A DNA stretch of 64,000 nucleotides from JACVRW01 sp963734365 (GCA_963734365.1 CAVTGV010000010.1:124001-188000); one strand, 5' to 3'; counted from the stretch's first letter, positions 50,417 to 58,670 are shown. Program-made: numbers and translations. The notes: a model not told the origin generated them from the letters alone.

Positions 50417-51232
50417 ATGGAAGCTCTCAGGCTGCCGAGGAGTAGGTGGCTGCGGAGGATCACGGCCGTCGTCGCAGGCATGGCGATAACCGTGATCTGC
50501 GGAGCGTGGGGCGTCGTGTCGTGTCCCGACCCGGAGTCGAACAACCCTGCCGCCGAGATCGAGCCCTGCACGCCGACGGGCACCGACGGCTGTGCCTCGT
50601 CGAACAGAATCAGGGCGAAGCGCAACCTGGAGAACCGCATGCTCTGGGTGTGGGCCAACGGCACGTTCGCGGAGTTCGACGTGGCGGACCACCGGTCCTG
50701 GCTGAGTTGGGGCTACAACCTCGACACCCGCAACATCCGCTGGATCGACAAGAGCGGGCAGGGTCGGTGCCTGGCGCCGGTCGGGACCTGCACGGTCGAG
50801 TACGGGGCCTGGCGCACGGAGGTCTGCGACCGTGCTGGGCCGGACACCTGTCTGTTCCGGCGCGAGTCCTCGATCGATGTGTCGTTCACGTACGGCGTGG
50901 AGTTCCATAGCCGCTTGATCTCGTGCAACGGCACGCGGATCAACTGGGACGGCACCCACGTCCGGAACACGTGGGAGGGCGACTGTCTCAACGCCGCCGT
51001 CGCCTCGAAGGCAAGGGCGGACGTGGGCAACCAGGAGTTGACCGTCGGCAAGGGCAAGGACGCGGTGCGGATCGACCGCTACCTGTCCGACGCCCAGATC
51101 GACTCGCTCGACCGCGCGTGCATGAGCGAGAACGCCACGCGGAGGGAGTGCAGGAAGGCCACGCTGCGCCTGCTGCGGAGCCTGCCGCCTGACGTGGAGC
51201 GCAAGGTCCGGGCGCTGGCCGTGGTCACCTGA
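50417..51232 (+). CDS. Exported Cys-rich hypothetical protein
   Basis: A 271-residue protein with no recognised domain. The start ATG 50417 has GGAAGGA 8 nt upstream. A basic N-terminus (RLPRSRWLRRIT) and one hydrophobic stretch (about 15-33, AVVAGMAITVICGAWGVV) suggest a signal anchor or signal peptide. The outside part has ten or more Cys (CPDPE, EPCTPTGTDGCAS, GRCLAPVGTC, CDRAGPDTC, SCNGT, DCLNAA, CMSENATRREC) likely paired in disulfides, and many Trp/Tyr in beta-like segments. A C-terminal helical tail (RRECRKATLRLLRSLPP) ends it. Secreted role unknown. Confidence 0.62.
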   Translation: MEALRLPRSRWLRRITAVVAGMAITVICGAWGVVSCPDPESNNPAAEIEPCTPTGTDGCASSNRIRAKRNLENRMLWVWANGTFAEFDVADHRSWLSWGYNLDTRNIRWIDKSGQGRCLAPVGTCTVEYGAWRTEVCDRAGPDTCLFRRESSIDVSFTYGVEFHSRLISCNGTRINWDGTHVRNTWEGDCLNAAVASKARADVGNQELTVGKGKDAVRIDRYLSDAQIDSLDRACMSENATRRECRKATLRLLRSLPPDVERKVRALAVVT

Positions 51233-51258
51233 CTGCGGGCAAGCAGCATCAGACCGAC

Positions 51259-51277
51259 ATCGGGCGTCGCGCCCGAT
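51259..51277. terminator. Hairpin between convergent genes
   Basis: ATCGGGCG and CGCCCGAT form a perfect 8-bp stem with a TCG loop, one base of which overlaps the MFS stop. It separates the Cys-rich protein gene from the convergent MFS gene. Confidence 0.55.
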
Positions 51278-52512
51278 CAAGCCTGCGAGGGCTGGCGCAA
51301 TGCCCACACGCCGCCGAGCGCGGTGGCCACCGCGCAAAAGGTGAGCCCCCAGCCAACTCCGATCGCGTCGAACAGCCCGCCCACGGCCAGCGCACCCACC
51401 GTCACGCCCCCCAGCGTGCCGCTGAAGAACAGGCCGGTCATTAGGCCTGACATCTTCGGGTCGGCGAACTGCACGCCCACGAGGCTGTCGACGTAGAGAA
51501 CGTCCCAGGCGGCCCCGCAGGCCACCATGGCGGCCAGGACGAGGGCGTAGTTCGAGGTCGCCGCCACAACCAGCAGCATCACTGCGCACAGCAACATCGA
51601 GCCGGCAATCGCCTTCTCTACGGCGACCCCACGGCGATCGAGGCGCGCCCGGACCACGTTGCCGGCTAGGCCGCCGGCCGCGAGCGCGGTGAGCAGGAAG
51701 CCGAGCAGATGGGCACCGTCTCCATGCCGGCGGGCGATCGCCGGGGCCAGCTCCTGCACCGGCGCAACCAGGATCGAGAACAGCACTGCGCCCACTATCA
51801 GGCCGCGCACGATCGGGTCGAGCCTCGCCTCGGACAGGGCGGCCCGGATGCGCGTGTGCGCGCGCGGCGCCACGCCCGCGGACGCTGGCAGGGACGCCAC
51901 CATGACGATGACGGCGAAGTAGGAGAGACCGTTGATCGCAAAGCACGGTCCCGGTCCGATCGCCGCCACCAGCCCGCCTCCGATGGCGGGTCCGACCAGC
52001 CGTGCGGTGTTGTAGGACACCGAGCCGAGCCCGGTCGCCCGCTTGGCGAGCGGTGCCGGAACGGTCGCCACCACGATCTGTTGGACCGCCGGGCTCGCAA
52101 GGGCACCGGCGACGCCGATCAGAAAGGTGGCCGCGTACACCTCCGTCACCCTCGAGATGTCCTCCCACGCGGCCACCGCAAGCAGCGCGGCCGGCACGGC
52201 CTGACAGATGTAGAGGAGGATCACGAGCTTGCGCCGCTCGAAGCGATCCGCCAGTTCGCCGCCGTAGGCGGAGAGCACCATGCCGGGACCGCGCGAGAGG
52301 AATGTCAACACGCCGACCGCCGCTGCGTTCCCCGTGAGGTCGTAGATCAGCCAGCCCGCAGCCACGGTCTGCATCCACGACCCCGCTGCGGAGACCGTGC
52401 GGCCAACGAGCGCCCGGCGAAAGGCGGCGTAGTGGAGCGGTCCTGGGGGCGTGCCGACGCCGGTCGCGTCGCCCGGGTGTGCCGTCTGAGGGTCGCGAAT
52501 CAGCTGATGGTT
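51277..52512 (-). CDS. MFS transporter (EntS-like), start codon not resolved
   Basis: This is a 12-helix exporter of the EntS/enterobactin-exporter-like group. Typical features are SAAGSWMQTVAAGWLIYDLT, GMVLSAYGGELADRFERRKL (motif A), ASPAVQQIVVATVPAPLAKR, GSVSYNTARLVGPAIGGGLV and SLVGVQFADPKMSGLMTGLF. The first ATG (52374) lies inside TM1 and cannot be the start: LHYAAFRRALVGRTVSAAG upstream is family-like. The open frame reaches a TGA just beyond 52512 without ATG, GTG or TTG; only CTG 52503 and ATT 52500 occur. ATG 52522 in the neighbouring frame would serve if one extra base is present, the same +1 pattern as elsewhere here. The substrate is unknown. Confidence 0.8.
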   Translation of the reverse strand, partial: NHQLIRDPQTAHPGDATGVGTPPGPLHYAAFRRALVGRTVSAAGSWMQTVAAGWLIYDLTGNAAAVGVLTFLSRGPGMVLSAYGGELADRFERRKLVILLYICQAVPAALLAVAAWEDISRVTEVYAATFLIGVAGALASPAVQQIVVATVPAPLAKRATGLGSVSYNTARLVGPAIGGGLVAAIGPGPCFAINGLSYFAVIVMVASLPASAGVAPRAHTRIRAALSEARLDPIVRGLIVGAVLFSILVAPVQELAPAIARRHGDGAHLLGFLLTALAAGGLAGNVVRARLDRRGVAVEKAIAGSMLLCAVMLLVVAATSNYALVLAAMVACGAAWDVLYVDSLVGVQFADPKMSGLMTGLFFSGTLGGVTVGALAVGGLFDAIGVGWGLTFCAVATALGGVWALRQPSQA

Positions 52513-52575
52513 TCACCCACATGTGACCGATGGGGTCACTCACACATTCGAGCCGCCTAGTTCGTGGGTATGCCC

Positions 52576-53598
52576 TCAGAGGTTCGGCAGAGTGCGAGGC
52601 AGCCCGAAGTGCCGGAAGACCCCGGTGTCGGCGAACCATGTGATCGCCGCGATCGCGTCCCCCTCGAGCGTGAGCACGATCAGTCCGTAGGGGCGAGCGA
52701 TCGCCGCCTGCGCGTCCGGGAGGTAGCAGCCGAACGCGGGCTGGGTGTTGGCTCGGGTGGGCACGACCCGCAGTGGCGTGCCGCGCAGCTCAGCGCGGTG
52801 ATGCAGGAAGGCCGCGATCGCGTCGTGTCCCTGGTACTCGAGCGGCTGTGGAGGCATCGTGAGCAGAGCGTCGTCGGTGAGCAGCGCGACGATTTCGTCC
52901 AGGTCACCGCTCTGGACGGCGTCGGCAAAGCGCCCGACCAGTTGGCGTTCGCCGGCGGAGTTCGGCCGCGGCGCGCGCTCGCGGTCGGCGGCCGGCAGCT
53001 GATCCCGGACAGTCGCCCGAGCGCGCTGGAGGGCGCCCTTGACCGAGGCTTCGCCCGTTTCGAGCATCTCGGCGACCTCCGCGGTGCGGAAGCCGAGCAC
53101 GTCGCGCAGCACGAGCGCCGCACGTTGGCGGGGCGGCAGGCGCTGGAGGGCGAGGATGAACGCGAGCTCGACCGACTCCCGGGCCTCGTAGCGCGCCGCA
53201 GGCCCCTGGGCAGCGTCCGGAATCTCCTCGAGCAGGACGTCGGGGTAGGGCTCGAGCCAGACGGGCTCGGTACGCCGGGTGGGCGCGGGAGGGTCATCCA
53301 TGGTCTGGAGCTCGCGTGGGCGTCGCGCCCTGTCGCGCAGCGCGTTCAGGCAGCGGTTCGTCGCGATCCGGTAGAGCCAGTTGCGCACCGAGGCCCGGCC
53401 CTCGAACGCCTCCAGGCCCCGCCATGCCGCCAACAGCGTCTCCTGGACCAGGTCCTCGGCGTCCTGCATCGAGCCGAGGATGCGATAGCAGTGCAGCTGC
53501 AGCTCGCGCCGATAGGGCTCGGTGAGCTCGCGAAACGCCTCGTCGTCTCCCGCGCGCGCCCGCGCGAGCGTGGCCTGGTCTAGCGCGTCGCCCGGCAC
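52576..53598 (-). CDS. ECF sigma factor with SnoaL-like C-terminal domain
   Basis: An extracytoplasmic-function sigma factor of about 340 residues, like the TIGR02960/SigX5 group. Region 2 is LTEPYRRELQLHCYRILGSM, QDAEDLVQETLLAAWRGLEA, NWLYRIATNRCLNALRDRAR. The linker has the group-typical WLEPYPDVLLEEIPDAA. Region 4 is QRLPPRQRAALVLRDVLGFR, TAEVAEMLETGEASVKGALQ. Residues about 225-340 are a SnoaL-like domain (LVGRFADAVQSGDLDEIVALLTDDALLTMPP), which in ECF41/ECF56-type factors controls activity in place of an anti-sigma factor. GTG 53598 is chosen (GAGGA 4 nt upstream). It is divergent from a DUF899 protein, a probable target. Confidence 0.87.
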   Translation of the reverse strand: MPGDALDQATLARARAGDDEAFRELTEPYRRELQLHCYRILGSMQDAEDLVQETLLAAWRGLEAFEGRASVRNWLYRIATNRCLNALRDRARRPRELQTMDDPPAPTRRTEPVWLEPYPDVLLEEIPDAAQGPAARYEARESVELAFILALQRLPPRQRAALVLRDVLGFRTAEVAEMLETGEASVKGALQRARATVRDQLPAADRERAPRPNSAGERQLVGRFADAVQSGDLDEIVALLTDDALLTMPPQPLEYQGHDAIAAFLHHRAELRGTPLRVVPTRANTQPAFGCYLPDAQAAIARPYGLIVLTLEGDAIAAITWFADTGVFRHFGLPRTLPNL

Positions 53599-53708
53599 GA
53601 GGTCCTCGCATCGGCTTGTCCCGTCGCGGTCATCACCGGTAATGACACCACCCAGTCCCGGAATGGATCGGCCGTTCCGTTCTCGCCGCCGCCGGTGTCT
53701 CAACGTAT

Positions 53709-54470
53709 ATGCACGACATGAACACACCACCGATCGTTTCGCCACAGGAATGGGAGACCGCCCGCCAGGACCTGTTGGTCAAGGAGAAGGAGCTCACACG
53801 CGCGCACGACGCGCTGGCGGCCGAGCGCCGACGGATGCCTCGGATGGCCGTGGAGAAGGACTACGCCTTCGAGGGCCCGGACGGGCCGGCGAGTCTGCTC
53901 GACCTGTTCGAGGGGCGGTCGCAGCTGGTCGTCTATCGCTTCTTCTACGAGCCTGGCGTCAACGGCTGGCCCGACAAAGGGTGCGTCGGCTGCTCGATGA
54001 TGGCGGACCAGGTCGCCCACCCCGCTCACCTGAACGCCCGCGATACCACGTACGCGCGCGTCTCGCGGGCCCCGCAGGAAGACATCGCGCGCTTGAAGGC
54101 GCGGATGGGCTGGGAGGGCATCCCCTGGTACACGCTCACCGACGATTTCGACGCCGACTTCGGCGTGGACGAGTGGCACGGCACGAACGCCTTCTACCGC
54201 GAGGGCGACAGGATCTTCCGGACCTACTTCGTCAACCATCGCGGTGACGAGGCGCTGGGCAGCACCTGGAGCTACATGGACCTCACGGCGCTCGGCCGCC
54301 AGGAGGAGTGGGAGGACTCGCCGGAGGGCTACCCGCAGACCCGCGCGTATGAGTGGTGGCGACGTCACGACGAGTACGAGTCGGGGCCCGACCCGTGGGA
54401 AGGACGCCTCGACGAGAAGGTGGCCGCGACCCGCGAGCACGCGCGCCAGTCGGCCGGGGACGCGACGTGA
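53709..54470 (+). CDS. DUF899 thioredoxin-like protein
   Basis: A 253-residue DUF899 protein. This family has a thioredoxin-like fold. It opens SPQEWETARQDLLVKEKELT, then the family signature RMAVEKDYAFEGPDGPASLL, DLFEGRSQLVVYRFFYEPGV, GWPDKGCVGCSMMADQVAHP with a CxxC pair, then TYARVSRAPQEDIARLKARM, WHGTNAFYREGDRIFRTYFV and LGSTWSYMDLTALGRQEEWE. CxxC in the thioredoxin position suggests redox chemistry, though the partner is unknown. Starts ATG 53709 or 53718. It is divergent from an ECF sigma factor, and followed (GTGA overlap) by a 43-residue peptide gene. Confidence 0.88.
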   Translation: MHDMNTPPIVSPQEWETARQDLLVKEKELTRAHDALAAERRRMPRMAVEKDYAFEGPDGPASLLDLFEGRSQLVVYRFFYEPGVNGWPDKGCVGCSMMADQVAHPAHLNARDTTYARVSRAPQEDIARLKARMGWEGIPWYTLTDDFDADFGVDEWHGTNAFYREGDRIFRTYFVNHRGDEALGSTWSYMDLTALGRQEEWEDSPEGYPQTRAYEWWRRHDEYESGPDPWEGRLDEKVAATREHARQSAGDAT

Positions 54471-54598
54471 TCGTGATCGCCCACGTCGGAGGCGTTCCCG
54501 TGGAGGAGCTGGTCCCGACGGCGGCCGGCGCCGGCACGGCATTGCTGCTGGCGCGCACCTGGGTGTCGCTGCGTCTACGGCGCTGTCGAGGACAGTGA
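54467..54598 (+). CDS. 43-residue hydrophobic peptide coupled to DUF899
   Basis: A small gene whose GTG start (54467) overlaps the DUF899 stop in GTGA. The product has one hydrophobic helix (VPTAAGAGTALLLARTWVSL) between VIVIAHVGGVPVEEL and a basic end RLRRCRGQ, so it is probably a single-pass membrane peptide with the basic end inside. Tight coupling suggests a role with the DUF899 protein. The short size makes the call uncertain. Confidence 0.55.
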   Translation: MIVIAHVGGVPVEELVPTAAGAGTALLLARTWVSLRLRRCRGQ

Positions 54599-54608
54599 AG
54601 CCGTCCCG

Positions 54609-55289
54609 CTAGTCGGCGCGGGGCGGCCGCCCGTAGGCGGCGAGGAAGGCGCGTACGCCGCCCTCGGCGTAGCGGTCGAGCTCGGCGGCGGAGGGGATCG
54701 CTTCGTCTCCGAGGAGCATCGCGCGGTTCACCGGCGCCGCCATTACCAGCCAGTTGAAGTGGGCGGCGGCGAGCTCAGGATCGTGCGCATGGAGCAGCTC
54801 GCGCGCGGTCAGGCGCTCGAAGGCGGCAGCAAGGGCCGCGGTGCTCCGTCCAGCGCCCCGGTCGTAGAACGTGTGGCCCAACTCCGGGAAGCGGTTGGCC
54901 TCGCCGATCACCAGCCGGCGCAACTGCATCAGCCGTGGCTGCATGACCTCCTTGAGCTGCCGGCGCGCGAGGGCGCGCAGGTCGGCTGCGAGCTCATCAC
55001 TTCCCGCGAGCGCGGTCGCGTCCTCGAGCACCGGGTCGCCGGCAGCGTCGACGGCGGCGGTGACGATCGCCGCGAACAGGCTCTGCTTGTCGGCGAAGTG
55101 CTTGTAGACGGTCTGCTTCGACACCCTGGCGAGCGCCGCGATCTCGTCCATGCTCGTGCCCAGGTAGCCGTTGCGGAGGAACAGCGTCGTGGCCGCTTCA
55201 AGGATTGCCCTGCGCTTGCGGACGGACCGAGGCTCTTCGTCGACGCTCGCGGCGGCCTCTGGCGAAGTCGGTGGCCGAGGGCTGCTCAT
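54609..55289 (-). CDS. TetR family transcriptional regulator
   Basis: A 226-residue TetR protein. The helix-turn-helix is KRRAILEAATTLFLRNGYLG, TSMDEIAALARVSKQTVYKH, FADKQSLFAAIV. The C-terminal domain with LRALARRQLKEVMQPRLMQL, RRLVIGEANRFPELGHTFYD is the AefR-like subgroup. It is divergent from an SMP-30-like gene, and the 84-bp gap contains an ACTAGAC inverted pair. It probably represses itself and the SMP-30 gene. The start is ATG 55289. Confidence 0.9.
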   Translation of the reverse strand: MSSPRPPTSPEAAASVDEEPRSVRKRRAILEAATTLFLRNGYLGTSMDEIAALARVSKQTVYKHFADKQSLFAAIVTAAVDAAGDPVLEDATALAGSDELAADLRALARRQLKEVMQPRLMQLRRLVIGEANRFPELGHTFYDRGAGRSTAALAAAFERLTARELLHAHDPELAAAHFNWLVMAAPVNRAMLLGDEAIPSAAELDRYAEGGVRAFLAAYGRPPRAD

Positions 55290-55302
55290 CGAGCGTCAGA
55301 GT

Positions 55303-55339
55303 ACTAGACGGTTCCGTTTGTAGTACTGTACGGTCTAGT
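55303..55339. promoter_or_regulatory. TetR operator candidate
   Basis: ACTAGAC (55303-55309) and GTCTAGT (55333-55339) are inverted 7-mers 23 bp apart in the gap between the TetR and SMP-30 genes. GTACTAGACGG and ACGGTCTAGT give extra flanking symmetry. Confidence 0.55.
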
Positions 55340-55373
55340 TCTAAATGGAGGGTCGACTCGGAGGAGGCCGGCA

Positions 55374-56256
55374 ATGTCGTCTCAGGACTCATCGGTGCTT
55401 GAAGCGACGCCCTTGCTCACGGGGCTCGTGATCGGCGAATCGCCTCGCTGGCACGAGGACCGTCTGTGGTTCGCCAACTGGGGCACGGAGGAGATCGTGG
55501 CTGTCGATCTCGAGGGCAACGCGGAGGTCGTTGGAAAGGGCCCGCCAGGCCTCGGGTGGTCGATCGACTGGCTGCCCGACGGTCGCCTGCTCGTGACGGG
55601 CCAAGGGCTCACGCGCAGGGAGCCCGACGGTTCGATGGTGCCGCATGCCGACCTGTCCGGCATGGGAGTCGACGATTTCAATGAGATCGTCGTGGACGGC
55701 CGCGGCAACATCTACGTCAACGGCGGTTGTGACTTCGAGCCCGGTGAGGGCAACGCCCCCGGAATCATCGCGCTGGTGACCCCGGACGGCTCGGCTCGCC
55801 GGGTGGCGTCCGACATCGCGTTCCCGAACGGCATGGTGGTGACGCCGGACAACTCGACGCTGATCATCTCGGAGTCCTTTGCGAGGAGGCTCACGGCGTT
55901 CGACATCGCCGACGACGGCAGCCTCTCCAACCGGCGCGTCTGGGCCGACCGACGTTGGCCCCGATGGGATCTGCATGGACGCCGCAGGTGCGATCTGGAC
56001 GAACGTGGGCGAGTTCGGCGAGAACCTGGTCGGCCGGGTCCGCGAAGGCGGCGAGGTGCTCGAACGGGTACGGCTCGACCGGCCCTGCTTCGCTTGCATG
56101 CTCGGAGGAGAGGACCGCGAGACGCTGTTCATGCTGGCAGCGGACTGGCGCATGTCGGACAGCTTCACCGACAACATCGCCCGGCTCACCGAGGGATCAC
56201 CCACCGGCCGGCTGCTGACCGCGCCGGCTCCCGCGCCCGGCGCCGGCTGGCCCTAA
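55374..56256 (+). CDS. SMP-30/gluconolactonase-like protein, frameshift near 55946
   Basis: A six-bladed beta-propeller lactonase of about 293 residues after correction. It begins GLVIGESPRWHEDRLWFANW (the metal Glu), then SIDWLPDGRLLVTGQ, VDDFNEIVVDGRGNIYVNGG (metal Asn) and IAFPNGMVVTPDNSTLIISE (Asn, Asp), the usual SMP-30 metal positions. Near 55946 one extra C moves the frame between VWAD and VGPDGICMDAAGAIWTNVGE. The end LAADWRMSDSFTDNIARLTE is typical. It probably hydrolyses a sugar or other lactone. GGAGGAGGCCGGCA precedes ATG 55374. The divergent TetR is the likely regulator. Confidence 0.86.
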
Positions 56257-56353
56257 GCCGGCAAGCCATGAGATTGACAGGTCTGTCTCGGATCTCCATG
56301 CTGCCCGGATGGCCCTCGCACGAGACTCTGTTACCGACCGGGAGACGAAGCGG

Positions 56354-57472
56354 ATGCGGGCAGGGGCGGTGGTCGCCGGAGCACTCGCCGGGCTGGCACT
56401 CCTCGGCGGCGGGTCGGCACAGGCCGACGAGCTCCCGGCCGCCGACCGGCAGTTCGTCGACGCGACGGTGATGCAGGCCATGCAGAGCGGGCGGCTGCCC
56501 GGCGTGTCCCTGAAAATCACAGGCCCCAAGGGCGACTACGTCGAGACCTACGGAGTCAGCAACCGCGCCACGAACAAGCCCATGGCGCTGAACGACCACG
56601 TCCGCATCGCCAGCATCACGAAGTCGTTCACCGCGACCGCGGTGCTCCGGCAGGTCCAGCGCGGCCGGCTGAAGCTGTCCGACAAGCTCGACCGCTGGGT
56701 GAAGGGCATCCGCTACGGCAAGCGGATCACGGTCCGCCAGATGCTCGGCATGCGCTCCGGGATCTACGACTTCACCAGCAACGCCAGGTTTGGTCGCCGC
56801 TTCGAGGCGAATCCGCTGCTGCGCTGGAAGCCCGCCGACGTCGTGCGGATCATCCGCGCCAACAAGCCGGTGTTCCGGCCTGGTGCGAAGACGCAGTACG
56901 CGGACTCCAACTACGTCCTCCTCGGCATCATCCTCCAGAAGGTCACCGGGCGCTCGGCGGAGTCCGTGATCACGCGTGACGTGATCGACCGAGCCGGGCT
57001 GAGCGAGACCAGCTTCCCGACCCGGGCGCGCATGCCAGCCCCGTTCTCGCGCGGCTACTTTGCCGGCGACGACGGCACCGGGCCGATTCAAAACTTCACG
57101 CTGGTCAACCCGAAGGTCGCCTGGACCGCCGGCGGCATGGTCTCCACGCTCGGCGACATCGAGAAGTGGGGCCGGGTGCTGGCGCGAGGCACGCTGCTGA
57201 GCCCGCGCCTGCAGCGAGCGCGGCTGCGCTTCGGGCGCTTCCCCAACCCGGGGCCGTTCGCCGGCTACGGGCTCGGCATCCTGCGCTTCGGGGACTGGAT
57301 CGGGCATGACGGCGCGATCTTCGGCTTCAGCACCGTGACGATGTACGAGCGGACGAGCGGCGCACAGATCGTGGCCGCCGCGAACCTGTCCTCGAACTTC
57401 TCCACGCCCACGCTCGAGATCATGGGGCTCATCGCGCAGCACTTGTACCCGGAGTCGCTCGAGCCCGACTGA
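56354..57472 (+). CDS. Secreted beta-lactamase-fold serine hydrolase
   Basis: An exported class C beta-lactamase-like hydrolase, 372 residues. The signal peptide is MRAGAVVAGALAGLALLGGG, chosen over a longer start because GGAGA lies 8 nt upstream of ATG 56354. Active-site motifs are SITKSFTATAVL (SxxK), QYADSNYVLLG (YxN) and WIGHDGAIFGFS (HxG in place of KTG), the set used by D,D-peptidases and esterases of this family. It may cleave peptides, beta-lactams or esters. It stands on the plus strand before the tRNA pair. Confidence 0.86.
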   Translation: MRAGAVVAGALAGLALLGGGSAQADELPAADRQFVDATVMQAMQSGRLPGVSLKITGPKGDYVETYGVSNRATNKPMALNDHVRIASITKSFTATAVLRQVQRGRLKLSDKLDRWVKGIRYGKRITVRQMLGMRSGIYDFTSNARFGRRFEANPLLRWKPADVVRIIRANKPVFRPGAKTQYADSNYVLLGIILQKVTGRSAESVITRDVIDRAGLSETSFPTRARMPAPFSRGYFAGDDGTGPIQNFTLVNPKVAWTAGGMVSTLGDIEKWGRVLARGTLLSPRLQRARLRFGRFPNPGPFAGYGLGILRFGDWIGHDGAIFGFSTVTMYERTSGAQIVAAANLSSNFSTPTLEIMGLIAQHLYPESLEPD

Positions 57473-57491
57473 GCAAAATCAGGCGACTGCA

Positions 57492-57564
57492 TGGAGCTAG
57501 GGGGACTCGAACCCCCGACCTCCTGGGTGCGATCCAGGCGCTCTCCCAACTGAGCTATAGCCCC
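57492..57564 (-). tRNA. tRNA-Ala (anticodon CGC)
   Basis: A 73-nt tRNA. The acceptor stem GGGGCTA/TAGCTCC has the G3.U70 wobble that marks alanine, with discriminator A. The D-arm is GCTCAGTTGGGAGAGC. The anticodon stem CCTGG/CCAGG holds the loop ATCGCAC, anticodon CGC. GGGGGTTCGAGTCCCCC is the T-arm. No CCA is encoded. Confidence 0.93.
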
Positions 57565-57648
57565 GAGGTGGTCCCATGGTAGCGGCGGCCGGAGGGCGCG
57601 GACGTCGCAAACGAAGCCGTCCTGCGTGCCTCGATATGGTTCCGCGCG

Positions 57649-58356
57649 ATGGGCGTACTCGACGATGCCATCAGGGAGCATCTCGACCTGAAGCGCAAGC
57701 ATGGGGTCTCCGAGGAGGAGGTCCAGCGCCAGGAGGTGGAGGCGCTCGGGCCGACCCGCCGGGAGGTGTCGCGCGACCAGGACGAGCCGGCCGAGGCCGA
57801 CGCCGCGGCCGTTGAAGCCGAGGTCGAGGACGGCGAGCTCTCACCCGAGGCCGACGCCGCCGAGAGCGCCGACGCCGAGGTGCCGGAAGCCGCGGCGGAC
57901 CCGGAGGCCGCGGCGGACCCGGAGGCCGAGCTCGAGGCGGAGGCGGCAGATGCCGCGCCCCCGGTGGCCGAGCCTCCGGCGCCCGTGGACGACTCTCCGC
58001 CCGAACGCACCGACGATGACACCGTCCTGTTCGACGCCGAGGACGAGGTCTTCGCGGACTCGGCCCCCGCCGACACTCCCTCCGGCGATACTCCCGAGAG
58101 TGGCTTCGCCTCGGTCGAGGAGCCGGCGGAGCGGGAGGAGCGCGACTCGGGTGAGACGCAGGAGTACGACCCGTTTGCCGACGAGGAGGAGCCTGAGGCC
58201 GAGCCCGAGCCGCCGGCCGACGCTGCCGCCGAGGGCGAGGAAGAGGGCGAGGAGGGCGACGTGCTCGAGGACACGCCGGACTTCCTCCAGGAGACGCCCG
58301 AGCACGACCGGCTCTGGTTCGAGCAGAAGCCGCCGCGCGACTTCGACTTCGACTGA
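57649..58356 (+). CDS. Highly acidic conserved protein between two tRNA-Ala genes
   Basis: A 235-residue protein. The N-terminal 35 residues (GVLDDAIREHLDLKRKHGVS, EEEVQRQEVEALGP) form a helix and the last 25 (DFLQETPEHDRLWFEQKPPR) are an ordered-looking motif. Between them lie about 170 residues of Glu, Asp, Ala and Pro with almost no hydrophobics, presumably disordered. Similar acidic proteins with the same two ends are common in actinobacteria and have no assigned role. TATGGT (57635-57640) lies 8 nt before ATG 57649 without a Shine-Dalgarno, so the mRNA may be leaderless. It runs antisense to the neighbouring tRNA direction. Confidence 0.72.
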   Translation: MGVLDDAIREHLDLKRKHGVSEEEVQRQEVEALGPTRREVSRDQDEPAEADAAAVEAEVEDGELSPEADAAESADAEVPEAAADPEAAADPEAELEAEAADAAPPVAEPPAPVDDSPPERTDDDTVLFDAEDEVFADSAPADTPSGDTPESGFASVEEPAEREERDSGETQEYDPFADEEEPEAEPEPPADAAAEGEEEGEEGDVLEDTPDFLQETPEHDRLWFEQKPPRDFDFD

Positions 58357-58385
58357 TCCGGCCGAGCGAGAGGCAGGGAGTTGAG

Positions 58386-58415
58386 GCGGGGGCCGCCCGC
58401 CCCGGCGACCCCCGC
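58386..58415 (+). terminator. Candidate terminator after the acidic-protein gene
   Basis: GCGGGGG (58386-58392) and CCCCCGC (58409-58415) pair as a 7-bp stem around a GC-rich loop, 29 nt past the stop. No U-tract follows; alternative pairings are possible. The stretch 58416-58581 otherwise holds only the tRNA promoter, with TAAACT at 58566-58571 as a likely -10. Confidence 0.4.
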
Positions 58416-58581
58416 TGTGATCCAACTCAGCGGCGTGTAAGGGCCGCTGTGGTCGACGGAACCCTCCATGCCGTCGTAGGCGCTGTTTCGGCATCGGGCG
58501 CGCGGGGCTGAAAGATCGCGCCCCGGCGCTCGACACCTGTCCGTACTCAGGAGATGTAGCTCGCCTAAACTGAACGCGCCT

Positions 58582-58654
58582 GGGGCCATAGCTCAGTTGG
58601 AAGAGCACCTGCTTTGCAAGCAGGGGGTCGCCGGTTCGAGTCCGGCTGGCTCCA
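58582..58654 (+). tRNA. tRNA-Ala (anticodon TGC)
   Basis: A 73-nt tRNA. The acceptor stem GGGGCCA/TGGCTCC has G3.U70. The D-arm is GCTCAGTTGGAAGAGC. The anticodon stem CCTGC/GCAGG holds TTTGCAA, anticodon TGC. CGCCGGTTCGAGTCCGGCTG is the T-arm region. CCA is not encoded. TAAACT 11 nt before the tRNA is a good -10. Confidence 0.95.
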
Positions 58655-58670
58655 CCTCGTCGCCCTCCGC

